This document shows positions 41,379 through 49,517 of a stretch of 64,000 nt of DNA, one piece after another. A program made the translations under genes and the position numbers. The notes beneath the pieces were generated by a model. That model was not told the DNA's origin and made no database searches. It saw nothing but the letters and a program-made list of their open reading frames with translations. Origin of the DNA: Bog-473 sp963777485 (lineage in GTDB: Bacteria; Actinomycetota; Acidimicrobiia; Acidimicrobiales; RAAP-2); NCBI GenBank assembly GCA_963777485.1, contig CAVZQP010000004.1, positions 186,001-250,000 on the forward strand. The letters run 5' to 3'. Every line of letters begins with the position of its first letter. Within the stretch, counting starts at the first letter, position 1.

Positions 41379-43724
41379 GTGCCCGAACATCCCGATCTAC
41401 AGGATGAGCAGGAGTTCCTCAACCGGGCCTACGACGGACTCGAGTTCATGCGAGGCGAAGCCCGCCAGATGCTCCAGGGCGTCTTGGATCTCGGCCGCGG
41501 TGGCACGTTCCAGTCGCGCACCGAGCGCGACATCGTCGTGCGGACGAGCCTCGCTCGGCTCGATCAGCTCGACATCGGGGATCAGGCTCTCTACTTCGGC
41601 CGCATCGACCGTGTGCCCGAGCCGGGGAACGGAGCCGCCAACGGAGGCCTGGGCGAGTCGTTCCACATCGGCCGCCTCGCCGTGTCCGGCCCGGACCACG
41701 AGCCCTTGGTGGTGGACTGGCGCGCTCCGGTGGCGGAGCCCTTCTACCGGGCGACCGGGCTCGATCCTCAGGGCCTCGCCCGGCGACGCCATCTCGCAGT
41801 GCGAGGCCGGCAGGTGCTCGGTCTCGAGGACGAGTACTTCGTCGATCCGGCCGGCAGGCCGGAAGGGCCCGCCGGAGTCGACGGGACCCGGGGTGGCGAG
41901 CGCCTGTTGTCCGACGGCATGGTCCTCGGCGGGCCCGGCGCGCTGCTCTCGGCGCTCGGTCAGGCCCGGACCGGCCGAATGGGCGACATCGTGGGGACGA
42001 TCCAGCGCGAGCAGGACGAGATCATCCGGTCGCCGCTGCCCGGAGTGCTCATCGTCCAGGGTGGTCCCGGCACGGGAAAGACGGCGGTCGCCCTCCATCG
42101 GGCCGCGTATCTCCTCTACACGCACCGCTTCCCGCTGGAACGCCAGGGCGTCCTCGTGGTCGGCCCTAACCCGCTGTTCCTTCGCTATATCGAGCAGGTC
42201 CTCCCCTCGCTGGGCGAAACGGGCGTCAGCCTTTCGACGGTGGCCGGGCTCGTCCCCGAGGTCCGCGTCCGTGGCGTCGATGATCCGGCTGTCGCAAAGC
42301 TGAAAGGCGACGTGCGGATGGTGAAGGTGTTAGCCAAGGCCATTCGCACGCGTCAGCGCCCGCTACGTGGGGACGTGGAGATCCCGTTCGGCGCCGGTGT
42401 GCTGCGGCTGCGCGCCCGGGCGACTGAGGAGATCGTCGCACTCGCCCGCCGGCGGCCCGGTACCCACAACGCCCGCCGCCGCTATGTCGAGGCGCAGGTG
42501 GTCCGGGAGCTGTCCGACGAATACCGGGCTCGGCTCGAACGGGGTGGGGTCACGACGGCCGACGATGCGCCGAGCCAGGAGGAGCAGGACGACCTCGCGC
42601 GGCGACTGCGGCGTGTGCCCGAGGTGATCGAGGCGTTCGACCGGATGTGGCCGCGCCTGTCGCCACACGAGTTCCTCCACGATCTCTTGGGCGCGCGGCC
42701 CCTCTTGTCGGCGGCGGGCAAGGGGATCTTCGGCGCGACGGAGGTGCAGCGGTTGTACCGGCCGCGCAGCGGATCCCTCGATGCCGTGCCATGGACCGTG
42801 GGTGACACTGCTTTGATCGACGAGGCGAGAACGCTCCTCGGCCCGCGCCAGGGTCGACCGACCCGGACCCGGACCCGCGTCCAGCGGTCCGACGAGGGGA
42901 GCCCGCAGGATGCCGGATTCTGGCCACAGGGATTGGCCGCGTCGCCTGCTCCGGCAATGACGGCCTCGGCCGGCGTCGACGACGAGATTCGGTCCTTCGG
43001 CCACATCGTGGTCGACGAGGTGCAGGACCTCTCGCCCATGCAACTGCGCATGCTGGCGCGGCGCTCCCTTTCGGGCTCCATGACCGTCGTCGGCGACATT
43101 GCGCAAGCGACGGGCCCCTGGGCGCCCCAGCATTGGGACGACGTCACGCGGCACCTGAGCCCCCAGCGCCCCCCCCGCCTCGTCGAGCTCACGGTGAGCT
43201 ACCGGACGCCCGCGGAAGTGGTCGCGCTCGCCGCGCAAGTACTGGCCGTTGCTGCCCCGTCGATTGCCCCACCGCGGCCGGTGCGGGAGTCCGGGCAGGT
43301 GCCGCGCATCGTGCAGGCGGGGCGCATCGAGCTCGCGGAGCGGTTGGCGCAGTTGGCCCGTGAAGAGGTGAAGGCCGTCGCGCCTGGACGCGTTGCGGTA
43401 CTCGGACCCGCGGTGCTGCTGCCCGAGCTCGCCCGAGGGCTGTCCGACGCCGGGCTCGACGCCACGGACCCGCGCGACCCGGCCGGGGAAGGCCTGGCGG
43501 CAGGCCTCGTTCTCCTCCCCGCCGACGAGACGAACGGACTCGAGTTCGACTCGGTCATCGTCGTCGAACCGTCCCTGATCGCTTCGGTGGGCGACGAGCC
43601 CGCGGGCGAGGCTCCGCCGGTGGCTACTACACGGGGATTGCGAACGCTCTATGTCGCACTCACCAGACCGACCAGACGGCTTACGGTCCTGCACGCGGAT
43701 TCGCTGCCGGTCGACCTCCGTTGA
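41379..43724 (+). CDS. HelD/HelR-type RNA polymerase-associated ATPase (UvrD-like superfamily 1)
   Basis: A 781-residue SF1 helicase-fold protein. In actinobacteria HelD homologues remove or recycle stalled RNA polymerase and some give rifampicin tolerance. The N-terminal 100 residues (LNRAYDGLEFMRGEARQML) are the coiled secondary-channel arm region; DEPLVVDWRAPVAEPFYRAT-like text (VVDWRAPVAEPFYRA) is a HelD hallmark. Walker A is GGPGTGKT at 228-235, Walker B VVDEVQDLSP near 545, and VALTRPTRRLTVLH the C-terminal motif. GTG 41379 has AGGGGAGAG upstream. Divergent from the ybjQ operon. Confidence 0.86.
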   Translation: MPEHPDLQDEQEFLNRAYDGLEFMRGEARQMLQGVLDLGRGGTFQSRTERDIVVRTSLARLDQLDIGDQALYFGRIDRVPEPGNGAANGGLGESFHIGRLAVSGPDHEPLVVDWRAPVAEPFYRATGLDPQGLARRRHLAVRGRQVLGLEDEYFVDPAGRPEGPAGVDGTRGGERLLSDGMVLGGPGALLSALGQARTGRMGDIVGTIQREQDEIIRSPLPGVLIVQGGPGTGKTAVALHRAAYLLYTHRFPLERQGVLVVGPNPLFLRYIEQVLPSLGETGVSLSTVAGLVPEVRVRGVDDPAVAKLKGDVRMVKVLAKAIRTRQRPLRGDVEIPFGAGVLRLRARATEEIVALARRRPGTHNARRRYVEAQVVRELSDEYRARLERGGVTTADDAPSQEEQDDLARRLRRVPEVIEAFDRMWPRLSPHEFLHDLLGARPLLSAAGKGIFGATEVQRLYRPRSGSLDAVPWTVGDTALIDEARTLLGPRQGRPTRTRTRVQRSDEGSPQDAGFWPQGLAASPAPAMTASAGVDDEIRSFGHIVVDEVQDLSPMQLRMLARRSLSGSMTVVGDIAQATGPWAPQHWDDVTRHLSPQRPPRLVELTVSYRTPAEVVALAAQVLAVAAPSIAPPRPVRESGQVPRIVQAGRIELAERLAQLAREEVKAVAPGRVAVLGPAVLLPELARGLSDAGLDATDPRDPAGEGLAAGLVLLPADETNGLEFDSVIVVEPSLIASVGDEPAGEAPPVATTRGLRTLYVALTRPTRRLTVLHADSLPVDLR

Positions 43725-43798
43725 GCAGGGAATTCATCCCCCGACCCAGGGCCGCAGTGCCATCACCTGCAAGTTGGCGATTTCAGCTGCCAGTCGAC

Positions 43799-43804
43799 TA
43801 GAAA
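43799..43804 (+). promoter_or_regulatory. Probable -10 element (TAGAAA) before ctaE
   Basis: TAGAAA is seven bases before the ctaE GTG at 43812, in an A-rich patch. It deviates from TANNNT at the last base, like the nuoA element, which also heads a large respiratory operon. Confidence 0.35.
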
Positions 43805-43811
43805 AAGCGCT

Positions 43812-44414
43812 GTGACCCAGGCAGTTTCGGCGGAGGTTCCCGCGCCTCAGGGGAAGATCGTCCACGACCGCCCGCCGATGCTCGCTGTCGGGGTCATGAT
43901 CTGGCTCGGCTCCGAGGTGATGTTCTTCAGCGGCCTCTTTGCCGCTTTCTTCACTATCAGGGCGAACACGGTGGGGCCCTGGCCCCCGGTCGGCACGGAC
44001 CTCGACACCATCCGCGCCGGCGTCTTCACGGCGATCCTGGTGGCGTCGAGCTTCACCATGCAGTACGCCGTCTTCCAGGCGGAATGGCGGCGGCGGCGGT
44101 CGGCACGCATCTGGGTCGCCGCGACCATCGTCTTGGGCACGGCCTTCCTCGCGAACCAAGTGTTCGAGTGGTTGTTCATGTCGACCCGCTGGTACACGAA
44201 CTCGTACGGCTCGCTCTTCTACATCATGTCGGGCTTGCACGGATTGCACGTCTTCATCGGATTGCTGGCGATGGTCTTCTTCCTGGGCCGCATGCGCGGG
44301 GACAAGGGTGGCGATCCCGGTGAGCTCTCTGCGATGCAGGGGATCTCTTACTACTGGCACTTCGTCGACATCGTGTGGGTTGGTCTCTACAGTTGCCTTT
44401 TCCTTCTCAAATAG
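43812..44414 (+). CDS. ctaE: Cytochrome c oxidase subunit III
   Basis: Subunit III of the aa3 oxidase, 200 residues with five transmembrane helices (about 27-50, 66-90, 100-122, 140-160, 178-199). IWLGSEVMFFSGLFAAFFTIRA, FEWLFMSTRWYTNSYGSLFYIMSGLHGLHVFIG (SGLHGLHVFIG seen) and the final YYWHFVDIVWVGLYSCLF are diagnostic. As in other actinobacteria, ctaE leads the qcrCAB genes, reflecting the bcc:aa3 supercomplex. qcrC begins two bases after the stop. Confidence 0.95.
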   Translation: MTQAVSAEVPAPQGKIVHDRPPMLAVGVMIWLGSEVMFFSGLFAAFFTIRANTVGPWPPVGTDLDTIRAGVFTAILVASSFTMQYAVFQAEWRRRRSARIWVAATIVLGTAFLANQVFEWLFMSTRWYTNSYGSLFYIMSGLHGLHVFIGLLAMVFFLGRMRGDKGGDPGELSAMQGISYYWHFVDIVWVGLYSCLFLLK

Positions 44415-44416
44415 AC

Positions 44417-45415
44417 ATGCAAGGCGTGCGCGCACCACTCAAGGGCAAGCTCCGAGCCCAGATCCTCCTGCCGGCCGGGCTCCTGTCGGTCGCGGCCATG
44501 GCGTCGCTGGCCGTCTTCTTTCCGGGCACCGGCGCCGGCGCGAGCGGCCATGACGACGCGTCGCAGGTGTCCACGAACGCCAAGGACGTCTTGAAGGCGT
44601 GCGGCACGGTGAACACGAAGGGCGTGAGCCCGACGCCCAACTCTGGGAACCCGTTCACCAGCACCAACCTGATCTGCCACGACGGGAACCTGATCTCCTA
44701 CGGCAACCACGCCATCACCTACGCCAACCCGCCCGCGTCCTACATCGCGGCGGGACGCGATCTCTTTGCGACCACTTGTTCGAGCTGTCACGGCAACACG
44801 GCCAACGGCACGATGATCGTCAACGGCCAGACCGAGGCGACGATCGGACCGAACCTCCAGGGCGTGGGTGCCGCCACCGTCGACTTCTGGGTCAGCTCGG
44901 GACGAATGCCGGCCGCAGACGTGAAGGCGGTCGAAGCAGAGCGCCGACCGACTCGGCTGACGCCGCAGCAGGCGCTCGAGATCGCGGCATGGGTCAATTC
45001 GCTCGACCCGGCGGTCCCGGCGGTGCCCTATCCGCACTTGCACACGGCGAACCAGTCCGTCGGAGCGGACCTTTTCTCGCTCAATTGCGCGGCCTGCCAC
45101 ACGATCGAGGGCACGGGTGACGCGCTCGCCTATGGCACCAACGCGCCCTCCTTGATCAATCGGTCGGTGACACCCCAACAGGTGGTCGAGGCCGTCCGGA
45201 CGGGGCCCGCCAACATGCCCCGCTTCTCAGGGAACCTGAGCGACACACAGGTGCGGGACATCGTCTCCTATGTGACCGGCCGGCTGCAGCATCCGACCAA
45301 CCCTGGTGGCTTCGCGCTCGGTGGGGTGGGACCGGTGGCCGAAGGCTTCGTCGCTCTGTTGATCGGCGTGGGCGGCCTCGCCCTCATCTGCTTCTGGATC
45401 GGAGAGCGGTCGTGA
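44417..45415 (+). CDS. qcrC: Cytochrome bc1 complex di-haem cytochrome c subunit
   Basis: Membrane-anchored cytochrome that passes electrons from the Rieske protein to CtaC. 332 residues: helix at 16-36, two haem c sites CSSCH (121-125) and CAACH (224-228) with likely Met ligands in SGRMP (164) and ANMPRF (267), and a C-terminal helix at 305-327. Between the first helix and the first haem are about 75 residues with two extra Cys (62 and 87), more than in mycobacterial QcrC and of unknown role. The gene ends in a GTGA overlap with qcrA. Confidence 0.94.
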   Translation: MQGVRAPLKGKLRAQILLPAGLLSVAAMASLAVFFPGTGAGASGHDDASQVSTNAKDVLKACGTVNTKGVSPTPNSGNPFTSTNLICHDGNLISYGNHAITYANPPASYIAAGRDLFATTCSSCHGNTANGTMIVNGQTEATIGPNLQGVGAATVDFWVSSGRMPAADVKAVEAERRPTRLTPQQALEIAAWVNSLDPAVPAVPYPHLHTANQSVGADLFSLNCAACHTIEGTGDALAYGTNAPSLINRSVTPQQVVEAVRTGPANMPRFSGNLSDTQVRDIVSYVTGRLQHPTNPGGFALGGVGPVAEGFVALLIGVGGLALICFWIGERS

Positions 45416-46383
45416 GCGACGCCGACCACCAGCCGTCCCGCACTCGGGTGCCGATGCCGATCGCCGCGCTGAGCGACCCGCACATGAGCGACGCCGCCCG
45501 CCACCCGAGGAGAGTGGAGAACATCATTGCGGTGATCTTCGTCGTGGCGATGGTGTTCTTCGGCATCGCCGGCGCGGCCTACTGGCAGAACTGGAGCCCA
45601 TGGATTTTCGGCGGGGCCTTGGGTGCCGGCATGTTCGCATTGGGCTTCGGAGTAACGGCATGGGGCAAGTACCTCATGCCCCAGGGACCGTTCGTGGAAG
45701 AACGCCACACCCTGGCGAAGTCCCCTGAAGAGCGCAACGCGCTGTCCGCGGCCCTCGTGGAGCGCACCGCTGTCGTGGTCAAACGGCGAAAGATGCTCGG
45801 CGGACTGTTCGCGGTCGGTGGCGGGATCATGGGGATCGTTCTGGCGTTCCCGTTGTTGCGGTCGCTCGGCCCGTTGCCCAAAGACGAGTACGAGGTGAGC
45901 GACTGGAAGGCCGGCACGGTGCTCGTTGACTCCAACGGCGAACCGGTCCGCCGGGAGACCCTCGTCCCCGGCGGCATCATGACCGTCTACCCGCGCAACC
46001 AGATGCGCATAGAGAACGGCCGGGTGACCTTCACCGATCCAGGGCTCGCCACAGACCAGACCGTCCTGATCCGCCTGCCGGGCGGCGCCTTCACCACGAT
46101 GCCTGGACGTGAAAACTGGACTCCCGACGGCTATGTGGCCTACTCCAAGGTGTGCACGCACCTGGGCTGCCCAGTGGGGCTTTACGAGCGCGAGCTCGAG
46201 CTCCTCGTGTGCCCGTGTCACCAGTCGATGTTCAACGTCCGCAACGGAGCGGTGCCCCAGTTCGGCCCCGCGCCACGCCCGCTGCCGCAACTGGCCCTTG
46301 GCTACAACGACCAGGGGTACCTCATCGCCACCGCGCCCTATGATCAAGCCCTCGGACCGGGCTTCTTCGAGCGGACAACATGA
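45412..46383 (+). CDS. qcrA: Cytochrome bc1 complex Rieske iron-sulfur subunit
   Basis: 323 residues. Three N-terminal transmembrane helices (around 42-62, 66-86, 127-147), the actinobacterial arrangement, precede the Rieske domain. The cluster ligands and disulfide Cys are in KVCTHLGCPVGLYE and LVCPCHQSMFNV. It takes electrons from menaquinol and gives them to QcrC. GTG 45412 overlaps the qcrC stop; the end overlaps the qcrB ATG by four bases. Confidence 0.95.
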   Translation: MSDADHQPSRTRVPMPIAALSDPHMSDAARHPRRVENIIAVIFVVAMVFFGIAGAAYWQNWSPWIFGGALGAGMFALGFGVTAWGKYLMPQGPFVEERHTLAKSPEERNALSAALVERTAVVVKRRKMLGGLFAVGGGIMGIVLAFPLLRSLGPLPKDEYEVSDWKAGTVLVDSNGEPVRRETLVPGGIMTVYPRNQMRIENGRVTFTDPGLATDQTVLIRLPGGAFTTMPGRENWTPDGYVAYSKVCTHLGCPVGLYERELELLVCPCHQSMFNVRNGAVPQFGPAPRPLPQLALGYNDQGYLIATAPYDQALGPGFFERTT

Positions 46384-47945
46384 GCGATACCGCATTCAGG
46401 ACGAAGCGCAGCACGCGGAAGGCCATGGGCCCCTATGGCCAGGTCGGCAAGGTCGTCGACGAGCTCGACGCGCGTTACGGCATCGCCAAGGTCGGTCGCG
46501 TCGCACTCGACAAGATCTTCCCTGACCATTGGTCCTTCATGTTGGGTGAGATCGCCCTGTACTCGTTCGTCGTGCTCATCGCGACCGGCATCTTCCTGGC
46601 GCTCTTCTTCGTGCCTTCCGCCAGCCAGGTCATCTACCACGGGGCGTACGCACCGCTCCGTGGCCAGCGCGTCTCCGAGGCCTTTCAGTCGACGGTCAAC
46701 ATCTCGTTCAGCGTGCGCGGCGGTCTTCTGATCCGCCAGATGCACCACTGGGCGGCCGACATTTTCGTCGGGGCCATCATCGTGCACATGGCGCGGATCT
46801 TCTTCACCGGCGCGTTCCGCAAGCCGCGTGAACTCAACTGGATCATCGGGATCATCATGTTGGTCTTGGCGGTCCTGGAGGGCTTCATCGGGTATTCGCT
46901 CCCGGACGACCTCATCTCCGGCACGGGGCTCCGCATCGGTTACTCGATCGCAGAGTCGCAGCCCTTCATCGGCAGCTACATGACCTCGTTCCTCTGGGGT
47001 GGCCAGTTCCCGGGGGACGGCAGCATCATCCCGCGGTTCTTCATCATCCACGTCTTGATCATCCCGCTCGCCCTGCTCGCCCTGATCACCGTGCACCTTG
47101 CGCTGCTGGTGCACCAGAAGCACACCCAGTTCAGGGGCGAGGGGCGCACGGAGCACAACGTCGTCGGGTCACCGATGTTCCCGACCTTCATGGCGAAGAC
47201 GACCGGCTTCCTCTTCATGGTCACTGGCGCCTGCGCCCTGCTGGGCGCCTTCGCCCAGATCAATCCGATCTGGCAGTTCGGGTCCTACGATCCCTCGAAG
47301 ATCTCCTATGCCGTGCAGCCGGACTGGTACATGGGCATGCTCGACGGCGCCCTGCGCATCATGCCCTCGTGGGAATTCGCGGGTTGGGGTCATACCGTGC
47401 CGCTCGAGGTGTTCCTGCCGGCGGTCGTCTTCCCGACATTGCTGATCGGTTTCTGGCTCATCTATCCGACACTGGAACGCAAACTCACAGGTGACAACGA
47501 GCTGCACAACCTGCTCGACCGGCCCCGTGACAGGCCCAAACGGACCGCCGCCGGGGTTGCAATGTTCTCGTTCATGTTCACGCTGTTCGCAGCGAGTTCG
47601 ACCGATGTGCTCGCCAACTTCTTCCACGTTTCCCTGAACGCGACGCTCTGGTTCTTCCGGATCGCCATATTCGTCGTGCCGATCGTTGCTGCCTTGGTGA
47701 CCTATCAGCTCTGCCTCGAGATGCAGGGCGTGCACGGCATCGGCAAGCGCAAGCGCGCCGTGATCGTGAGCCGCTCGGCCCAGGGCGAGTACTCCACCGT
47801 CCCGTCGGCGCCCCGGCCCGACGACGAGCGCGTCGAGATCGACCCCGAGCCGGTGCCCGTCCGCATCGACATCGAACCGTTGGAGAACGGCGGCGAACGC
47901 CAGCCGGAGCCATCGCCGACAGGCGTGCGCCAGGTCACACGCTGA
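46380..47945 (+). CDS. qcrB: Cytochrome bc1 complex cytochrome b subunit
   Basis: 521 residues with about eight to nine transmembrane helices and two b haems. The haem-ligand His pairs lie in RQMHHWAADIFVGAIIVHMARIF (MHHWAAD seen) and, in the fourth helix, FFIIHVLIIPLALLALITVHLALL (IIHVLIIP seen). PDWYMGMLDGALRIMPSWEF replaces the PEWY Qo motif: here it is PDWY. The C-terminal 60 residues are hydrophilic. ATG 46380 overlaps qcrA; the stop codon overlaps the proposed CTG start of the following gene. Confidence 0.95.
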   Translation: MSDTAFRTKRSTRKAMGPYGQVGKVVDELDARYGIAKVGRVALDKIFPDHWSFMLGEIALYSFVVLIATGIFLALFFVPSASQVIYHGAYAPLRGQRVSEAFQSTVNISFSVRGGLLIRQMHHWAADIFVGAIIVHMARIFFTGAFRKPRELNWIIGIIMLVLAVLEGFIGYSLPDDLISGTGLRIGYSIAESQPFIGSYMTSFLWGGQFPGDGSIIPRFFIIHVLIIPLALLALITVHLALLVHQKHTQFRGEGRTEHNVVGSPMFPTFMAKTTGFLFMVTGACALLGAFAQINPIWQFGSYDPSKISYAVQPDWYMGMLDGALRIMPSWEFAGWGHTVPLEVFLPAVVFPTLLIGFWLIYPTLERKLTGDNELHNLLDRPRDRPKRTAAGVAMFSFMFTLFAASSTDVLANFFHVSLNATLWFFRIAIFVVPIVAALVTYQLCLEMQGVHGIGKRKRAVIVSRSAQGEYSTVPSAPRPDDERVEIDPEPVPVRIDIEPLENGGERQPEPSPTGVRQVTR

Positions 47946-48844
47946 CCCCGCCGGCCCACCGGCGCGGCCCCCGCGACCTCTGGGTCGCCCTCGAAACCGT
48001 CCACGCCGTCACTTACTTCGATCCTGGTTGTCGCGCCGCGTTCGGGGAGGCGGGGCTGCGGGGATTCTGGGCGGGCTACTTCGCGGGCCGGGCGGCGCCT
48101 CTCGGGAAGGTTGGCGCCGGTCCCGTGACGGCGGCCTTTTACAACTTCCATCCGGCGATGGTGGCCAAGGCAATACCGAGATGCTGGGACGCCGTCGCGC
48201 CTCTCACACTGTGCCGTGTGCGGGCCATCGCAGCCGGAGACGCGCTGAGCGAGGCCTGCAGTGTCGCCGCGCGCTCGGACCTTCTGGCCGCGCTGCCACT
48301 GCTGAGGCGCGCTGTCGCAAGCTGCGACGTCGCCGGAAGGGCGATGGCATCGGCCAATAGTGCGCTATGGCCTGCCATCTCGACGGCCTTGGGGACCGGA
48401 GGCCTCGCCGAGGTGTGGCAGGCCTGCACGACGTTGCGGGAGCACCGGGGGGACGGCCATGTCGCGTCGCTCCTCGCCCACGGAATCAGCGGGATCGACG
48501 CGCATCTGCTGGCAGCGGGTACCAAGGGTGTCCCGGCCGACGTCCTGCGCGACAACCGCGGCTGGAGCGAGGAGGACTGGGCGACGGCGACGTCGAAGTT
48601 GGCGTCCCGCGGGTTGCTCCACACCGACGGTCGGGCCACCGACGCTGGGCGGACGGAGCACGCAGCCGTCGAGGAGCAGACAGACCGGCTGGCGACGTCG
48701 CCCTACGCGGACCTGAGCGACACTGCTGTGGCTGACCTCTACGGCGCCCTGTCCGCCTGTGCGATCGAGGTCGTCGCATCTGGTGAGCTGCCCTTCCCCA
48801 ATCCGATGGGGCTGCCCCGGGTCTCGCACGCGAAGGCGCAGTAA
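47942..48844 (+). CDS. SCO6745-like (SalK family) protein, probable CTG start
   Basis: A protein of the SCO6745 / SalK family, function unknown, MarR-like helix-turn-helix fold in its C-terminal half. The first standard start codon is GTG 48125, but the frame upstream reads LWVALETVHAVTYF and GLRGFWAGYFAGRAAPLG, which are the conserved N-terminal family motifs. The frame is open with no ATG, GTG or TTG until inside qcrB, while CTG 47942 forms a CTGA overlap with the qcrB stop, the same geometry as the GTGA and ATGA junctions nearby. A 300-residue product from CTG is therefore proposed. ITS middle part shows FYNFHPAMVAKAIPRCWD and ADLYGALSACA. Confidence 0.72.
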   Translation: MTPPAHRRGPRDLWVALETVHAVTYFDPGCRAAFGEAGLRGFWAGYFAGRAAPLGKVGAGPVTAAFYNFHPAMVAKAIPRCWDAVAPLTLCRVRAIAAGDALSEACSVAARSDLLAALPLLRRAVASCDVAGRAMASANSALWPAISTALGTGGLAEVWQACTTLREHRGDGHVASLLAHGISGIDAHLLAAGTKGVPADVLRDNRGWSEEDWATATSKLASRGLLHTDGRATDAGRTEHAAVEEQTDRLATSPYADLSDTAVADLYGALSACAIEVVASGELPFPNPMGLPRVSHAKAQ

Positions 48845-48870
48845 CTCACCCGAACGGCTGGTCGAGAGGT

Positions 48871-48889
48871 GCCCGTGACGGAGACGGGC
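48871..48889 (+). terminator. Candidate terminator stem after the qcr operon
   Basis: GCCCGT-GACGGAG-ACGGGC makes a 6-base stem with a 7-base loop, 27 bases after the stop at 48844. No T-run follows, so an intrinsic terminator is only possible. Confidence 0.3.
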
Positions 48890-48938
48890 TCGTCAGATGG
48901 TCCGGCACGCGTTGGGAACGGTCCCGGATCGCCCCGGC

Positions 48939-49148
48939 CTACTTGTGTGCCAGCTCGAGCGCGGCTTGTCGGTCACCGATAAGGCGCGCCCCAGCCCAAA
49001 TGAGCAGTGAGCCCACCCGCTGCCGTGAACGGGAGAACCGCGGTGACTGGTCATCGGGACGGAAGCTCGGCTGTCCTCGGGATCGACCCGCTCTGAGGAG
49101 ATCCTCATGTCTGGCCTTGCCGAGGGCCCGTAGCAATTCGGGGTGCAT
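48939..49148 (-). CDS. Small conserved-looking actinobacterial protein
   Basis: A 69-residue product beginning MHPELLRALGKARHEDLL and continuing with an Arg/Ser-rich middle and RQRVGSLLIWAGARLIGD. Short proteins with an N-terminal (M)xPELxRALxxxRxEDLL helix and a hydrophobic C-terminal helix are common and unassigned in actinobacteria. AAGGAG lies five bases before the ATG at 49148, strong support for translation. It is downstream of the 26-codon gene at 49296-49376 on the same strand. Function unknown. Confidence 0.6.
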   Translation of the reverse strand: MHPELLRALGKARHEDLLRAGRSRGQPSFRPDDQSPRFSRSRQRVGSLLIWAGARLIGDRQAALELAHK

Positions 49149-49295
49149 TGGTACTCCTTGGGTGAAAAAGAAGGGGAACAGGGGGTGAAGAAGAAAGCAT
49201 TGACGAGGGGTGTCACAGCGCGTGCGGCCACGCATCTCGGCAACCCGACAGCAGGAGGCGGCGCCGGCGGCACTCGCCTCTGAGCTCGATGCTGG
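49149..49295 (-). other. Gap between the two tiny genes
   Basis: On the minus strand this 147-base stretch holds no gene I can support. Its last 50 bases before the 69-residue gene are pyrimidine-rich (T and C runs), unlike the surrounding sequence, and may keep the ribosome site unpaired. Confidence 0.4.
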
Positions 49296-49376
49296 TCAGC
49301 CCAGCAGAGCGCGGATCCACGCGGCGATGGAGGCGCACCCCATCGACTTCGGACCATTCGTCGAATCAATTTTCAT
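49296..49376 (-). CDS. 26-residue peptide with very strong ribosome site
   Basis: ATG AAA at 49376 opens a 26-codon frame ending in TGA at 49296. The peptide begins MKIDSTNGPKSMGCAS and ends in a hydrophobic helix-like IAAWIRALLG, with a single Cys at residue 14. GAGGAGG, five bases before the ATG, is the best ribosome site in the window, and the region upstream (49405-49430) has an A/T patch suited to a promoter. No export signal or known peptide family is recognised. It could be a functional small protein, a modified-peptide precursor, or a leader peptide for the 69-residue gene downstream. Confidence 0.5.
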   Translation of the reverse strand: MKIDSTNGPKSMGCASIAAWIRALLG

Positions 49377-49517
49377 GTGCACCTCCTCAAAGCTCGCGTT
49401 GGAGAGGTTATGAAAACATACGGACGCGCGAATGGCGAGCGATTCGAAACAGAACGCAATGAACGTGCGCACCTGTTCGATTCGTGAACTGATCGGGCTC
49501 GACAGCGGACCGGCCTG

